Shown here: positions 17,198 through 26,107 of the stretch, in pieces
How the letters are laid out: the number at the start of each line of letters is the position of its first letter
Position numbering within the stretch: position 1 is the first letter of the stretch
Position numbers and translations under genes: made by a program
From: an uncultured Treponema sp.
Lineage (GTDB): Bacteria > Spirochaetota > Spirochaetia > Treponematales > Treponemataceae
NCBI GenBank assembly: GCA_949299755.1
Contig: CASGBA010000006.1
Coordinates: 124,001 to 188,000 of the forward strand
Length of the DNA: 64,000 bases
Direction: 5' to 3'
Notes under the pieces: model-generated
Told to the model about the DNA's origin: nothing
The model's database searches: none
What the model saw: only the letters and a program-made list of their open reading frames with translations

Positions 17198-19432
17198 ATG
17201 GAAAGAAAAGATATAAGGAACAAACTGATGCGGATTACCGTCTTTATGGTTGCCGGTATACTCGTATTATTTGGAATCGCATCCTCAGTTTTATTGTATA
17301 TTAACAATACTATGCATGAAACCATCCATGAACAAATGGAACAGGAAGCAAGCGAATATAAGACAAGGCTTATAAAACAAATTGAAACTGATTTTGAAAT
17401 ACTTCATACTCTGGCCGCGTTTATTGAATACAACGGCATAAACGACCGGGAAACTCTGGCGGAAGGATTAAACCTAATAAATCAGAAGAACAGTTTTATA
17501 ACCATAGCGCTAATAGATAAAAACGGAAAAGGTGTTATCAGCACGGAAAAACCCGGTGCCACCAGAAATTTTTTTTTAAGCCAATTACAGGAACCTGGAA
17601 AAACCGCCATAGAACGGGCAATGGAAGGGGAAAGCCTGGTTTCTCCCATATTCATAAGTTCCAATTTAGAAAGCCAAATATACACATACAACGTGCCAGT
17701 ATACAATAAAAAGGAAATTATCGGAGTCCTGTCTGCAAGCGATAAACTTGAAAAATATGAGGACATTCTGAAGGGCAACACCGTAATGGGAGGCAACGGA
17801 TATATACATATAATAGATTCTGAGGGAAAATTTCTTGTCCGTTCTTCCAAAACAGTTGTACACGAACAAAACATGACATCTATTTTTGACGGCCCCTATA
17901 CAAATGAAAAAAACAGACAATTAGTAATAAAGGCCCTCCAGGAGCAAAAAACTGTTTTTTCCGAATTTAAATATAATAATGAAAACTACCATTTTTACAT
18001 ACAGCCTGTAGGAATAAACGGTTGGTATATTTTATGCGTAAATGATTTATGGGGATATGTTTTTTTCTTCCGGCAGATTCTCACAGTTGTAGGTGTTTCC
18101 GCTGCAATAATGCTTTTACTGATGGTATTTTTTATGTTCCATGGTTATATGCTGCTCAAAAAAAGTTATATTCAGCTTATGAATTTAGCTTATTTTGACA
18201 GAATCACCGGGGCCGGTAACATCTGGCAGTTCCAGCAGAAATTTGAAACCTTGCAGAAAAAAGATGAAAACCACAGTATTGTGGCGGTAAACATCAGGAA
18301 TTTCAAATTCATAAACGAGTTATACGGTGAAAACGAAGGGAACAAACTTCTTTGTTATATTAAAAAAGTAATTGAAGAACATTTGCATCCGGATGAATTT
18401 TTCTGCAGGGACACGGCGGATCTTTTTTACATTCTGTTTAAGGAAATATCAGAAACCAAAATACGGGAAAGATTGGGATCCATCATCAAACAGGTAAGCG
18501 AAATAACGCAAAATGATAAACATGGATATGAAACGAGAATGTATTGCGGGGTGGCTGTAAACGGGGATATGGTACATTCAATCCTTGCCATGCAAAGCAT
18601 CAAAAGGAATCTGGGTCGTGACATAGCCTTTTGCGATGAAAATTTATACAAAAAGAAAAAAAAGGAAAGCCAAATAGAAAGTCATATGCAGACAGCCCTT
18701 CAGAATGAACAATTTAAATTGTTTTTGCAGCCCAAAATATGCCTTGCAGACGGAAGCTTATCCGGGGCGGAAGCATTGGTCCGTTGGCAAACAGGGGAAA
18801 CAACATTTATCCCGCCATCTGATTTTATTCCCCTGTTTGAAGGTAACGGATTTTGTGCAAAGCTGGATATGTATATGGTCTCAAAAGTCTGTAACATGAT
18901 ACGAAACTGGATAGATGAAGGGATTAAACCCATACCTATTTCCATAAATCAGTCCAAAATCCTCTTCCATGAAAACAATTATATACGGAACCTGGACGCT
19001 CTGATAAACCGTTACGGGATTCCCCCTAGTTATATAACCCTGGAGATACTGGAAGGATTGGCTGACAGTAATATAGAAGAAATAAACATGAAAATCAGGC
19101 AACTCCATGAAAAAGGGTTTAAAGTGTCCATGGATGATTTTGGCACAGGATATTCATCCCTAAACACCCTGTACCAGTTGGAAATAGATGAACTTAAAAT
19201 AGACCAGAATTTTCTCAGGGAAGCATCAACAGACAAAAGCCACCGCCGCTGGATTATTTTGGAGCAAATAATAAAAATGTCCCAAAAACTTGGAATCCCC
19301 ACGGTGGCGGAAGGTATAGAAACAAAAGAAGACGTGGACAAACTTGCATCACTGGGATGTAATTATGGCCAGGGCTTTTTTTACAGCAAACCCATCAGTG
19401 TCAGGGATTTTAACAAAAAATATATGGGATAA
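17198..19432 (+). CDS. Membrane sensor with degenerate GGDEF and intact EAL domain
   Basis: 744 residues from the ATG at 17198 (an earlier ATG at 17144 is possible). A membrane helix at about 10-33, an extracytoplasmic CACHE-like sensor region (about 35-285) and a second helix (about 290-320) lead to a GGDEF domain and a C-terminal EAL domain. The GGDEF signature is replaced by RDTADLF, so cyclase activity is unlikely. The EAL domain keeps its key residues: EALVRW, NQSK, LEILE, DDFGTGYSS, LKIDQNF, AEGIE and GQGFFYSKP, so c-di-GMP breakdown is expected. It is divergent from the LacI gene and may sense an extracellular ligand. Link to the sugar operon is only by position. Confidence 0.9.
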   Translation: MERKDIRNKLMRITVFMVAGILVLFGIASSVLLYINNTMHETIHEQMEQEASEYKTRLIKQIETDFEILHTLAAFIEYNGINDRETLAEGLNLINQKNSFITIALIDKNGKGVISTEKPGATRNFFLSQLQEPGKTAIERAMEGESLVSPIFISSNLESQIYTYNVPVYNKKEIIGVLSASDKLEKYEDILKGNTVMGGNGYIHIIDSEGKFLVRSSKTVVHEQNMTSIFDGPYTNEKNRQLVIKALQEQKTVFSEFKYNNENYHFYIQPVGINGWYILCVNDLWGYVFFFRQILTVVGVSAAIMLLLMVFFMFHGYMLLKKSYIQLMNLAYFDRITGAGNIWQFQQKFETLQKKDENHSIVAVNIRNFKFINELYGENEGNKLLCYIKKVIEEHLHPDEFFCRDTADLFYILFKEISETKIRERLGSIIKQVSEITQNDKHGYETRMYCGVAVNGDMVHSILAMQSIKRNLGRDIAFCDENLYKKKKKESQIESHMQTALQNEQFKLFLQPKICLADGSLSGAEALVRWQTGETTFIPPSDFIPLFEGNGFCAKLDMYMVSKVCNMIRNWIDEGIKPIPISINQSKILFHENNYIRNLDALINRYGIPPSYITLEILEGLADSNIEEINMKIRQLHEKGFKVSMDDFGTGYSSLNTLYQLEIDELKIDQNFLREASTDKSHRRWIILEQIIKMSQKLGIPTVAEGIETKEDVDKLASLGCNYGQGFFYSKPISVRDFNKKYMG

Positions 19433-19481
19433 AGCTTATTCAGGATTGTTCAGCAATTTCAGCGGAAATTCCGCAAACAGG

Positions 19482-19528
19482 TTAACCGCGCGTCCCTGTA
19501 CAGTAATGGACAAGGACTTCGCGGTTAA
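19482..19528. terminator. Stem-loop between convergent genes
   Basis: A 9-base stem (TTAACCGCG and CGCGGTTAA) with a 29-base loop lies between the EAL gene and the convergent META lipoprotein gene. There is no T-run, so intrinsic termination is uncertain. A separate short palindrome (GCGGAAATTCCGC) is at 19462-19474. Confidence 0.4.
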
Positions 19529-19537
19529 TCATAAAAT

Positions 19538-20383
19538 TCACATCATATAAAATACCAGAAGATTTGTCCCCGTCTCGGAACACAAAGTAAGGGATGAACC
19601 TGAAATACGGTAAGAGACCGTTTTTCCGAGCAAATCCAAATAAGCCGCCTCAACCTCTCCCATCGCAGGAGTAGGAGGGGCTACCCGGGTTGTTCCAAGA
19701 GGACCAAAAGATACAGCCCTGGTTTTGGAATCTGAAGTAAAGGAGCTGATAATTCTGTTAACACCCGTTGAACCGGAAAGGTTTCCCGCATCTCCGAAAA
19801 CAAGTGTGGGTATATCAACATGGGTAGGCAGGGAAACCACAGCGTTTCCGGTGTTATAGGAAGAAAGGCACCAGGATGTATCAGCCAAATTAAAACGTTT
19901 GAAAACCATTACATTAGTTTTATTCAAATCCGACAAGGTAAGGGTTGTGTCATCGGAAGAAATGGAAACAGCTTCTACCTTGGAAAGCATTTGGAGGAAT
20001 ACCCGTTCAAACCTTTCCGCTTTTGGACTACCAGCCGCCAAAGTAACAGCGGGAGGATTCTCAAGGAGCGGGCCTCCATCAAAAGAAAGGGTTCCATTGT
20101 AGGAATTCACACCGGAAAAACCGTAAACCACGAAAACATCTTCCCCTGTTTTGTCAGCGGAAAAACTGATTCCGGTAGTCTTTCCGGAAGCATCCAATTC
20201 CGCTATAAAATCAGCTGCCCCTTCATAACCATCGTAAAGGGTTATATCATATTCAACTGAGGAAAGGATCCAGTCACCGGAAATATCAACAGCCGATGTT
20301 TCCAAAGCCTTGGTAGATGCACAGGAAGAGAAAAAAGCGCATACAACCGAAATTCCGGCACACAATGCCAAAACGTTTTTCAT
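19538..20383 (-). CDS. META-domain (HslJ-like) lipoprotein with two repeats
   Basis: 281 residues with a lipobox at FFSSC, so probably an envelope lipoprotein. The part from about 170 is a META domain: ADTSWCLSSYN, PTLVFGDAGNLSGSTGVNRI, the GPLGTTRVAPP turn and the LDLLGKTVSYRISGSSLTLC end. The first half (SGDWILSSVEYD, TGISFSAD, VYGFSGVNSYNGTLSF, LTLSDLNKTNVMVFKR) looks like a second, more diverged copy. META/HslJ proteins occur in heat-shock, motility and virulence contexts without a known activity. It is convergent with the EAL gene and divergent from the DUF1538 gene. Confidence 0.82.
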   Translation of the reverse strand: MKNVLALCAGISVVCAFFSSCASTKALETSAVDISGDWILSSVEYDITLYDGYEGAADFIAELDASGKTTGISFSADKTGEDVFVVYGFSGVNSYNGTLSFDGGPLLENPPAVTLAAGSPKAERFERVFLQMLSKVEAVSISSDDTTLTLSDLNKTNVMVFKRFNLADTSWCLSSYNTGNAVVSLPTHVDIPTLVFGDAGNLSGSTGVNRIISSFTSDSKTRAVSFGPLGTTRVAPPTPAMGEVEAAYLDLLGKTVSYRISGSSLTLCSETGTNLLVFYMM

Positions 20384-20478
20384 TCATTAACCTCCAAAAA
20401 TATGCCCTAATAAATATATATTAAAAGTATATATAGATATGGAACAAAAAACAATACATGAGTCATTCACAGGACATC

Positions 20479-20507
20479 TTGTGTAAAACATCCGCCGGGA
20501 ATATAAT
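20479..20507 (+). promoter_or_regulatory. Candidate promoter of the DUF1538 gene
   Basis: TATAAT (20502-20507) is preceded at 17 bases by TTGTGT (20479-20484). The -10 box is perfect and the -35 box weak, which would suit an activated promoter. The start codon is 43 bases downstream with a GAAGGAA ribosome site. Confidence 0.55.
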
Positions 20508-20549
20508 CCTCTCACGGGTTATTTTTAGAGCCGATAGAAGGAATTCAAA

Positions 20550-22034
20550 ATGAATTTGACCGTAAAGCTCAAAGAGACAACAGCCTCAATTGTCCCCATA
20601 ATGATAATCGTCATCATTCTTGGCTGTACGGCGGCTCCCCTTGGCGGTGAACTTCTGTTACAATTCATAACAGGGGGAATCCAGGCAATCATCGGGCTAA
20701 CGTTATTCCTTGTGGGTGTTGACATGGGAATTCTTCCCATCGGAACGGCTGTAGGAGCCGCCCTCGTAAAAAAAAGGAATCTGGTTCTGCTTCTTTCAGC
20801 CGCTTTTATCACAGGTTTCTTTGTCACAGCGGCAGAACCTGATGTGCAGGTTCTTGCCGACCAGATCATGTCCGTAAGCCCGGATATAAACAAATTGCAA
20901 CTGGTTTTAATGATTTCCGCCGGAATAGGATTATTCACCACAATAGGTCTTTTAAGGACTGTTTTATCCATTCCTCTCCATTGGGTACTGATACTCTCTT
21001 ACGGGTTCACATTCATGTTGGCAGCCTTTACTCCGGCAAAATTCCTGGCTGTCGCCTTCGATTCCGGAGGGGCTACAACCGGTCCCATGACCGTTCCATT
21101 CATAATGGCCTTGGGCGTCGGTGTGGCAGCCGTAAGAGGCAGAGACAATGACAGCTTCGGATTAACCGGAATAGCGTCAATAGGTCCCATAGGGGCCGTT
21201 TTACTCTTCGGGATCATGAGCGGCAATTCAAGCGGAACAGTGGAAAAAGCGGCTGAAGAAACTGCAGCCGGAATGGCAGTTTTTTATTCAATACTTCCAG
21301 GTGTCTTTTCGGAAGTATTGAAGGCCCTTTTACCCCTGACAGTTCTTTTTATAGTGTTCCAAATAACCCTGGTAAAAATGCCTCCCCTCCAAGTAAGAAA
21401 AATGATAAAAGGTATTATTTACAGTCTTTTCGGTCTTATACTTTTTCTTACAGGCGTGAAGGGAGGATTCATGCCTGCAGGAACAAAACTAGGGGAAATT
21501 CTGGGAACTTTTTCCATGCAATCGGAGTCTGTGGACGGCTACACCATCCTTTTGGTCGCTGTTGGTCTTATCCTGGGAGCTGCGGTAGTTTGCGCAGAAC
21601 CGGCTGTATGGGTTTTAACTAACCAAGTGGAAGAAGTTTCCGGAGGCACGGTCAAAAGAAGACTGCTTCTTATCGCCCTGTCGGCTGGGGTTGCCCTTTC
21701 CATTGGTCTTTCTATGATAAGAGTAATCCTCGGATTCAGCATATGGTGGTACCTTATTCCCGGTTATGCGGCCGCATTGACTTTAACTTTCTTCTGCCCA
21801 AGAATGTTTACGGCTGTGGCTTTTGACTCAGGAGGTGTGGCTTCAGGCCCCATGACATCCACATTCATTCTATCATTTACCTTGGGAGCAGCCATAGCCT
21901 ATGGAGGAAATCCAGTAACAGACGCATTCGGTGTAATAGCCCTGGTTGCGATGACACCTCTGATAACAATTCAAATTGTGGGATTGGTTTTCCGTAACAA
22001 AATGCAGAAAAATGAAAAAGGGGTAACGGCATGA
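20550..22034 (+). CDS. DUF1538-family membrane protein (putative transporter)
   Basis: 494 residues, about twelve membrane helices arranged as two similar halves. The first half has LIGLTLFLVGVDMGILPIG in shortened form (GLTLFLVGVDMGILPIGTAVG), AAEPDVQVLADQI and FDSGGATTGPMTVPF; the second repeats LFLTGVKGGFMPAG, CAEPAVWVLTNQVEE and FDSGGVASGPMTSTF. This internal duplication with paired AEP and SGG.GPMT motifs is what I recall of DUF1538, a family of predicted transporters with unknown substrate. The stop overlaps the start of a tandem PII-like gene (ATGA), so transport is probably gated by that protein. Confidence 0.85.
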   Translation: MNLTVKLKETTASIVPIMIIVIILGCTAAPLGGELLLQFITGGIQAIIGLTLFLVGVDMGILPIGTAVGAALVKKRNLVLLLSAAFITGFFVTAAEPDVQVLADQIMSVSPDINKLQLVLMISAGIGLFTTIGLLRTVLSIPLHWVLILSYGFTFMLAAFTPAKFLAVAFDSGGATTGPMTVPFIMALGVGVAAVRGRDNDSFGLTGIASIGPIGAVLLFGIMSGNSSGTVEKAAEETAAGMAVFYSILPGVFSEVLKALLPLTVLFIVFQITLVKMPPLQVRKMIKGIIYSLFGLILFLTGVKGGFMPAGTKLGEILGTFSMQSESVDGYTILLVAVGLILGAAVVCAEPAVWVLTNQVEEVSGGTVKRRLLLIALSAGVALSIGLSMIRVILGFSIWWYLIPGYAAALTLTFFCPRMFTAVAFDSGGVASGPMTSTFILSFTLGAAIAYGGNPVTDAFGVIALVAMTPLITIQIVGLVFRNKMQKNEKGVTA

Positions 22035-22696
22035 ACTATCAATTGATGATTATGATTATTCCACACAACGAAGGGGAAAGGATAACATCCGTCTTGAAAA
22101 AAGCCGGGGCTACAGGGGGTACAGTAGCCATGGGCCGTTCCTATTCTGAAAACAAGGTTTTACGGCTTTTCGGTTTTGGAGAGACATCCAATGACATTGT
22201 GTTCTGTGCCGCTGAAGACGGACGGAAAGAAAAACTGATTAAGGCTCTGGAAGAAGAAACTGAAAATGAAAAAGAGGATTATGGAATACTTTTATCCCTT
22301 GATATAACAAAACTGTATAAAAGCGGGGAAAAAGACATAAAATCTTCAGGAAAAAGGGAGGAACCTGCAATGGATGCAAAGGAACATAAAAAACATGAAC
22401 TTATTACGGTGATTTTAAATAAGGGATTTGCGGATGATGCGATGGCCGCCGCCCGTTCCGCCGGAGCAGGAGGAGGAACTGTGATTCACGGACGGGGAAC
22501 CGCCCGTCCGGAAGACGCTTCCTTTTTCGGCATAACCCTTGTACCGGAAAAGGAAATCCTTCTCATCCTGACTGAAAAGGAAACCGCATCCGCTGTACTG
22601 GAAGCCCTGCATAAACTTCCGTGTCTTTCCCAACCGGGAAGCGGAATAGCTTTCTGCATAGAGACAATGGATTTTATAAACCTGGGCAAAAAATAA
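22031..22696 (+). CDS. Tandem PII-like signalling protein
   Basis: 221 residues made of two similar ferredoxin-like halves (about 1-95 and 118-215) joined by a charged linker. Each half opens with a beta strand and has the GGTV signature (AGATGGTVAMGRS; AGAGGGTVIHGRG), then a central acidic strand and an ALEEET/ALHKLP helix. This resembles PII/GlnB-like proteins, but the uridylylated T-loop tyrosine of GlnB is not evident. Coupled by ATGA to the DUF1538 gene, it probably regulates that membrane protein in response to a small ligand, as PII-like proteins do for other transporters. Confidence 0.82.
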   Translation: MNYQLMIMIIPHNEGERITSVLKKAGATGGTVAMGRSYSENKVLRLFGFGETSNDIVFCAAEDGRKEKLIKALEEETENEKEDYGILLSLDITKLYKSGEKDIKSSGKREEPAMDAKEHKKHELITVILNKGFADDAMAAARSAGAGGGTVIHGRGTARPEDASFFGITLVPEKEILLILTEKETASAVLEALHKLPCLSQPGSGIAFCIETMDFINLGKK

Positions 22697-22731
22697 CCCG
22701 CAGACGATATGGATTTTTAAACCTGGAAAAT

Positions 22732-23145
22732 TTAAAAAGAATTTGAAGTATGGAAACCGTTGACCGTCATAAAGGCAACCTTGTTCCCCAAATCATCCGA
22801 TATTTCCACTGTATACAGACAGGTACTCCTGCCGGATTTTACGCACTTTGCCTCACCCCTGAGAACGGATCCCTTCGCCTTTCCCACAAAGGATATTTGG
22901 CTTGAAAGGGAAACGGAGCTGCCGGAGACATCGCTGTTATTTGAGGCCACGGCAAAACAAAAATCCGCAAGGGTGAATATCGCCCCGCCCATAACAGATC
23001 CGGCCGCATTCAAATGTACGGGAAGGATTTTCATGGTGCATTCAGAATAACAGGGGCCGGCTTTTTCTATAACAATACCCGCGGCCTCGGTGGCGAATTT
23101 GTCAGCAGCGAAACGCTTTTTTATGTCTTCTAATGATGATTCCAT
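22732..23145 (-). CDS. PaaI-type hotdog thioesterase
   Basis: 137 residues from the ATG at 23145; the frame is open for 22 more codons upstream, but a start there would make an atypical N-terminus. The hotdog signature HLNAAGSVMGGAIFTLADFCFAVASN is intact in position, with Asn and Gly of the loop and the acidic residue on the long helix (short quote: LNAAGSVMGGAIFTLADF). SSQISFVGKAKGSVLRGEA and the final strand fit PaaI/YdiI acyl-CoA thioesterases. The substrate, probably an aryl- or acyl-CoA, cannot be read. No strong ribosome site. Confidence 0.82.
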   Translation of the reverse strand: MESSLEDIKKRFAADKFATEAAGIVIEKAGPCYSECTMKILPVHLNAAGSVMGGAIFTLADFCFAVASNNSDVSGSSVSLSSQISFVGKAKGSVLRGEAKCVKSGRSTCLYTVEISDDLGNKVAFMTVNGFHTSNSF

Positions 23146-23233
23146 AAACGAAATATATCCCCAAGCAGGGCGGATGTCCATACATATACACATATAACAT
23201 CGATCCGCCAAATAGTTTTACGGTATTAGAATT

Positions 23234-23887
23234 TTATGATATCAGAACACAAAAATCCTTCAAGGAAGGGCATAATTTCCATAAAAGCTTCAGGGTTTCC
23301 TCATCCGGTTTTATCCTGTCAGGAATCATGACAGGCTTTAATCCGGCAGAGTATGCGCTTCTGACGCCGTTGGGGCTGTCCTCAACAGCCAGACACTCCT
23401 CCGGATGGAGCCCTAGAAGACTGCAAGCGAGCCTGTATATTTCAGGATCCGGCTTTCCCTTTTTCACCATATCTCCGGTCACAACAACTTCAAAAAATTT
23501 CAATAACCCCGCATCGGAAAGCTGCTTCCGCACAAGTTCCCCTCTGGTGGAAGAGGCAAGGGCAAGACGGAATTTCCCCTGCAAATCGGACAGGGTTTCC
23601 CCGGCATGTGCCATGGAAGGTATCCCCCCTTCCGCTGTTATTGCATAAAACTCCTTTTCCCATGCTTCCAAAAAGGCGGCGGCTGTTTCCTTCCCCACAC
23701 GGTTTTCAAGGGAAACCCTTATCATGGGTTCAGTCATTCCCACACATGGGGCATACATTTCCCCCGCTTCTTTTGACCCTGTTGATTTCGCGGCGGCGGC
23801 CCAGGCTTGCTCGCTAACTCTTTCTGTGTCAAGAAGGACACCATCCATATCAAAAACAACCGCTTTTATTCCGTCTGCTGATCCCAT
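23234..23887 (-). CDS. HAD-superfamily phosphatase/phosphomutase
   Basis: 217 residues with the four HAD motifs: I DMDGVLLDTE near the N-terminus, II ASSTRGE, III KKGKPDPEIY and IV VEDSPNGVRSAYSAG. The helical cap between I and II puts it with the beta-phosphoglucomutase/YcjU and sugar-phosphate phosphatase subfamily. It probably acts on a sugar phosphate. The gene overlaps the end of miaA by 22 bases, so it is cotranscribed with it. Confidence 0.88.
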   Translation of the reverse strand: MGSADGIKAVVFDMDGVLLDTERVSEQAWAAAAKSTGSKEAGEMYAPCVGMTEPMIRVSLENRVGKETAAAFLEAWEKEFYAITAEGGIPSMAHAGETLSDLQGKFRLALASSTRGELVRKQLSDAGLLKFFEVVVTGDMVKKGKPDPEIYRLACSLLGLHPEECLAVEDSPNGVRSAYSAGLKPVMIPDRIKPDEETLKLLWKLCPSLKDFCVLIS

Positions 23888-24873
23888 ACCTTCCCGTCCT
23901 GTTTTCCGGCAACAAAACCGTCAAATATATCCCGGAGTTTTTTTCCGGTTTCTTTTTCGTCCATCCCGTCCGTTTGAAGATGGAATATCCCGGGCAGGGG
24001 TTTTATGAAAGTTTCCTGCCTTTTCGCATACCGCTTGCTGTCCCTTACGATGGAGCGGAAAACCGCCTCCACCTGTCCCGCCGACAATTTATTTCCTGCC
24101 GCCAAGGTTTCAGCGCATCCGGGCTCCTGGAAAAACTCCCGGTAACCTATGGCCCTCATACCCGGGGAACCGGCCCCTAACCCCTGCCGGATAAGGGCGG
24201 CGGTCTCTTCCTCCAATCCGGCGGAAAACATCTGCCTGCACCGCTCCTCAATGCGGTTATAAAGTTCCTGTCTGGGACGGTCAAGGGAAACAACAGCGAA
24301 CCTGAACCCTTCCCGGGTTTTCTCCGGAAGGGAGAATTCACTTTGGGCTGTCCCGGAATCATAGAAAATCTCCAGGGCACGGAGAATTCTGTATTCATCG
24401 TGGACATTGAGTTTTTCCGCCCTGGCAGGATCAATTTCAGCCAATTCTCCCAGAAGGACGGCAGCCCCTTCCCTTTTCATCCTGTCCGCAAGCATTTTTC
24501 TTGTTTCCGGATTGGACTGGGGCGTGGACGGAAGGCCGTACAAAAAATTCCGTATATAAAAGCCTGTCCCGCCGCATATAACGGGAATTTTTCCCCGGGA
24601 ATAAACGGAAGCGCAACATAAATCGGCTTCACGCACAAAATCCCCGGCACAAAAATGTTCCGAAGGATCCCGTATATCAATTAAGTGATGGGGTAGCTTT
24701 TCCAGCAAGGAAGGTTCAGGCTTAGCGGTGCCTATATCCATTCCGCGGTAAACCTGCATTGAATCCGCACTTATCACCTCAACCTCCCCGGAACCGGCCC
24801 AGAGGGTCTCAGCAAGCCTTGTTTTACCGGAGGCGGTGGCTCCGAAGAGAACAAAAACCGGAATTTCAGCCAT
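23866..24873 (-). CDS. miaA: tRNA dimethylallyltransferase MiaA
   Basis: 335 residues. MiaA adds a dimethylallyl group to A37 of tRNAs that read UNN codons. The P-loop GATASGKT is at about 9-16, ISADSMQVYRGMDIGTAKP and HHLIDIRDPSEHFCAGDF are the substrate-binding signatures, GGTGFYIRNFLYGL holds the prenyl donor site, and IGYREF with the RDSKRYAKRQETF stretch near the end is the tRNA-binding part. It lies 7 bases after the omega-like gene. Confidence 0.95.
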   Translation of the reverse strand: MAEIPVFVLFGATASGKTRLAETLWAGSGEVEVISADSMQVYRGMDIGTAKPEPSLLEKLPHHLIDIRDPSEHFCAGDFVREADLCCASVYSRGKIPVICGGTGFYIRNFLYGLPSTPQSNPETRKMLADRMKREGAAVLLGELAEIDPARAEKLNVHDEYRILRALEIFYDSGTAQSEFSLPEKTREGFRFAVVSLDRPRQELYNRIEERCRQMFSAGLEEETAALIRQGLGAGSPGMRAIGYREFFQEPGCAETLAAGNKLSAGQVEAVFRSIVRDSKRYAKRQETFIKPLPGIFHLQTDGMDEKETGKKLRDIFDGFVAGKQDGKVWDQQTE

Positions 24874-24880
24874 TCACGGA

Positions 24881-25075
24881 TTACTGGTCTTCTATCTGAT
24901 ATTCAACCTGTTTTGTGAATACTTGCCGGGCTGCAAGGGATACAACCTTACCGTCATTATTTTCTATTTCCGGATCCTTGACCATGGAAAGCTGGTATGC
25001 CCGCCGCACAGCCGCACAAGTAATCTCATAAACATTACCGGTAAATTCTATGAGTTGCTCTAATGGAAAAATCAT
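24881..25075 (-). CDS. rpoZ: RNA polymerase omega-like subunit
   Basis: 64 residues. The N-terminal two-thirds (PLEQLIEFTGNVYEITCAAV followed by RRAYQL) fit the RpoZ helix that clasps the beta-prime C-terminus, where other bacteria have GNRFELVLVAARRARQL. The rest (NDGKVVSLAARQVFTKQVEY) is as expected for a short omega. It precedes miaA, a short-gene setting in which omega could easily be missed. Alternatives are few, but the protein is short, so the call rests on one region. Confidence 0.75.
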   Translation of the reverse strand: MIFPLEQLIEFTGNVYEITCAAVRRAYQLSMVKDPEIENNDGKVVSLAARQVFTKQVEYQIEDQ

Positions 25076-25116
25076 GAAGTTATGATATACATTTTTACTG
25101 TTTTATGCAATACTTG

Positions 25117-25131
25117 TATGGTCTGACCATA
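25117..25131. promoter_or_regulatory. 15-base palindrome between rpoZ and hflK
   Basis: TATGGTC, one central base, then GACCATA: a perfect odd-centred palindrome in the 75-base gap between divergent genes, 20 bases upstream of the hflK ATG. It could be an operator shared by the two promoters. The binding factor is unknown. Confidence 0.4.
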
Positions 25132-25150
25132 TTTTAAAGACGGAGATCGC

Positions 25151-26107
25151 ATGAAGCTTAAATATCAGCCAGGAAAACTCAAAAAAACCATCATCCGGGT
25201 GGCAGTGGTTCTTATAATCCTGTCATGTATCGCCACATCTGTATTCATAGTCGATCAAACTGAAGACAGTGTAATAACAAGATTCGGGAAATATCAGAAA
25301 ACGGTGGGACCGGGGTTGCATTTCAAACTTCCCTTTGGAATTGACCGCCATTACAATGTGCCCACAAAAATAGTACAGACAGAGCAATTCGGATTCAGAA
25401 CCGTGGGGGCATCCCAAACTTATTCCCAGGGAAATTTCGCCAGGGAATCCACCATGCTCACCGGGGATTTGAATATCGTTGACGTGGAATGGATAATCCA
25501 ATACAGGATAAACGATCCCAGGGCCTGGCTTTTCAATGTGCTGAAAGATGTGCGTGTAAGCACAATCAGGGATGTATCACAAGCTGTAATAAATGCCCTT
25601 GTGGGGGACAGGGCTATTCTGGATGTTATCGGTCCAGAAAGGACTGCGATAGAAACAAACGCCGTGACAATGATGAATGCTCAGCTCCAGGAATTCGGTC
25701 TTGGGGTCTCAGTAATAAGTGTCCAGCTTCAGAATATTGTACCCCCGCCGGGTGTCCAGGCAGCCTTTGAAGACGTGAACAAGGCAATACAGGATATGAA
25801 TAGGCTGATAAATGAGGGTAAAGAAGCCTACAACTCAGAAATCCCCAAGGCTGCCGGTGAGGCGGAACAGATGATACAGGTTGCGAAAGGTTACGCCACA
25901 GAACGCATAAACAGGGCTTCCGGGGAAACAGCCCGGTTCAACGCTGTTTACAACGAATACAGGAAAGCGCCGGAGGTAACTAAAAACAGGCTATACCTTG
26001 AAACCTGGGAATCCCTCTTCTCTGAAAAAGAAGGAACATCCCTTGTAGACAAGGATTTGGAAAACTTCCTCCCTATCAAAAACTTAGAACAAGGAGCTGT
26101 CCAATGA
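25151..26107 (+). CDS. hflK: HflK, FtsH protease modulator
   Basis: 318 residues. A single N-terminal membrane helix (about 13-31) is followed by an SPFH/band 7 domain: VDQTEDSVITRFGKYQKTVG, GLHFKLPFGIDRHYNVPTK and the RDVSQAVINALVGDRAILDV helix. A later coiled region (INEGKEAYNSEIPKAAGEAEQ) ends with FLPIKNLEQGAVQ. In E. coli HflK and HflC form a large cage around FtsH and modulate degradation of membrane proteins. The stop overlaps the hflC start (ATGA). It lacks the Gly-rich N-terminus of the E. coli protein. Confidence 0.93.
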   Translation: MKLKYQPGKLKKTIIRVAVVLIILSCIATSVFIVDQTEDSVITRFGKYQKTVGPGLHFKLPFGIDRHYNVPTKIVQTEQFGFRTVGASQTYSQGNFARESTMLTGDLNIVDVEWIIQYRINDPRAWLFNVLKDVRVSTIRDVSQAVINALVGDRAILDVIGPERTAIETNAVTMMNAQLQEFGLGVSVISVQLQNIVPPPGVQAAFEDVNKAIQDMNRLINEGKEAYNSEIPKAAGEAEQMIQVAKGYATERINRASGETARFNAVYNEYRKAPEVTKNRLYLETWESLFSEKEGTSLVDKDLENFLPIKNLEQGAVQ

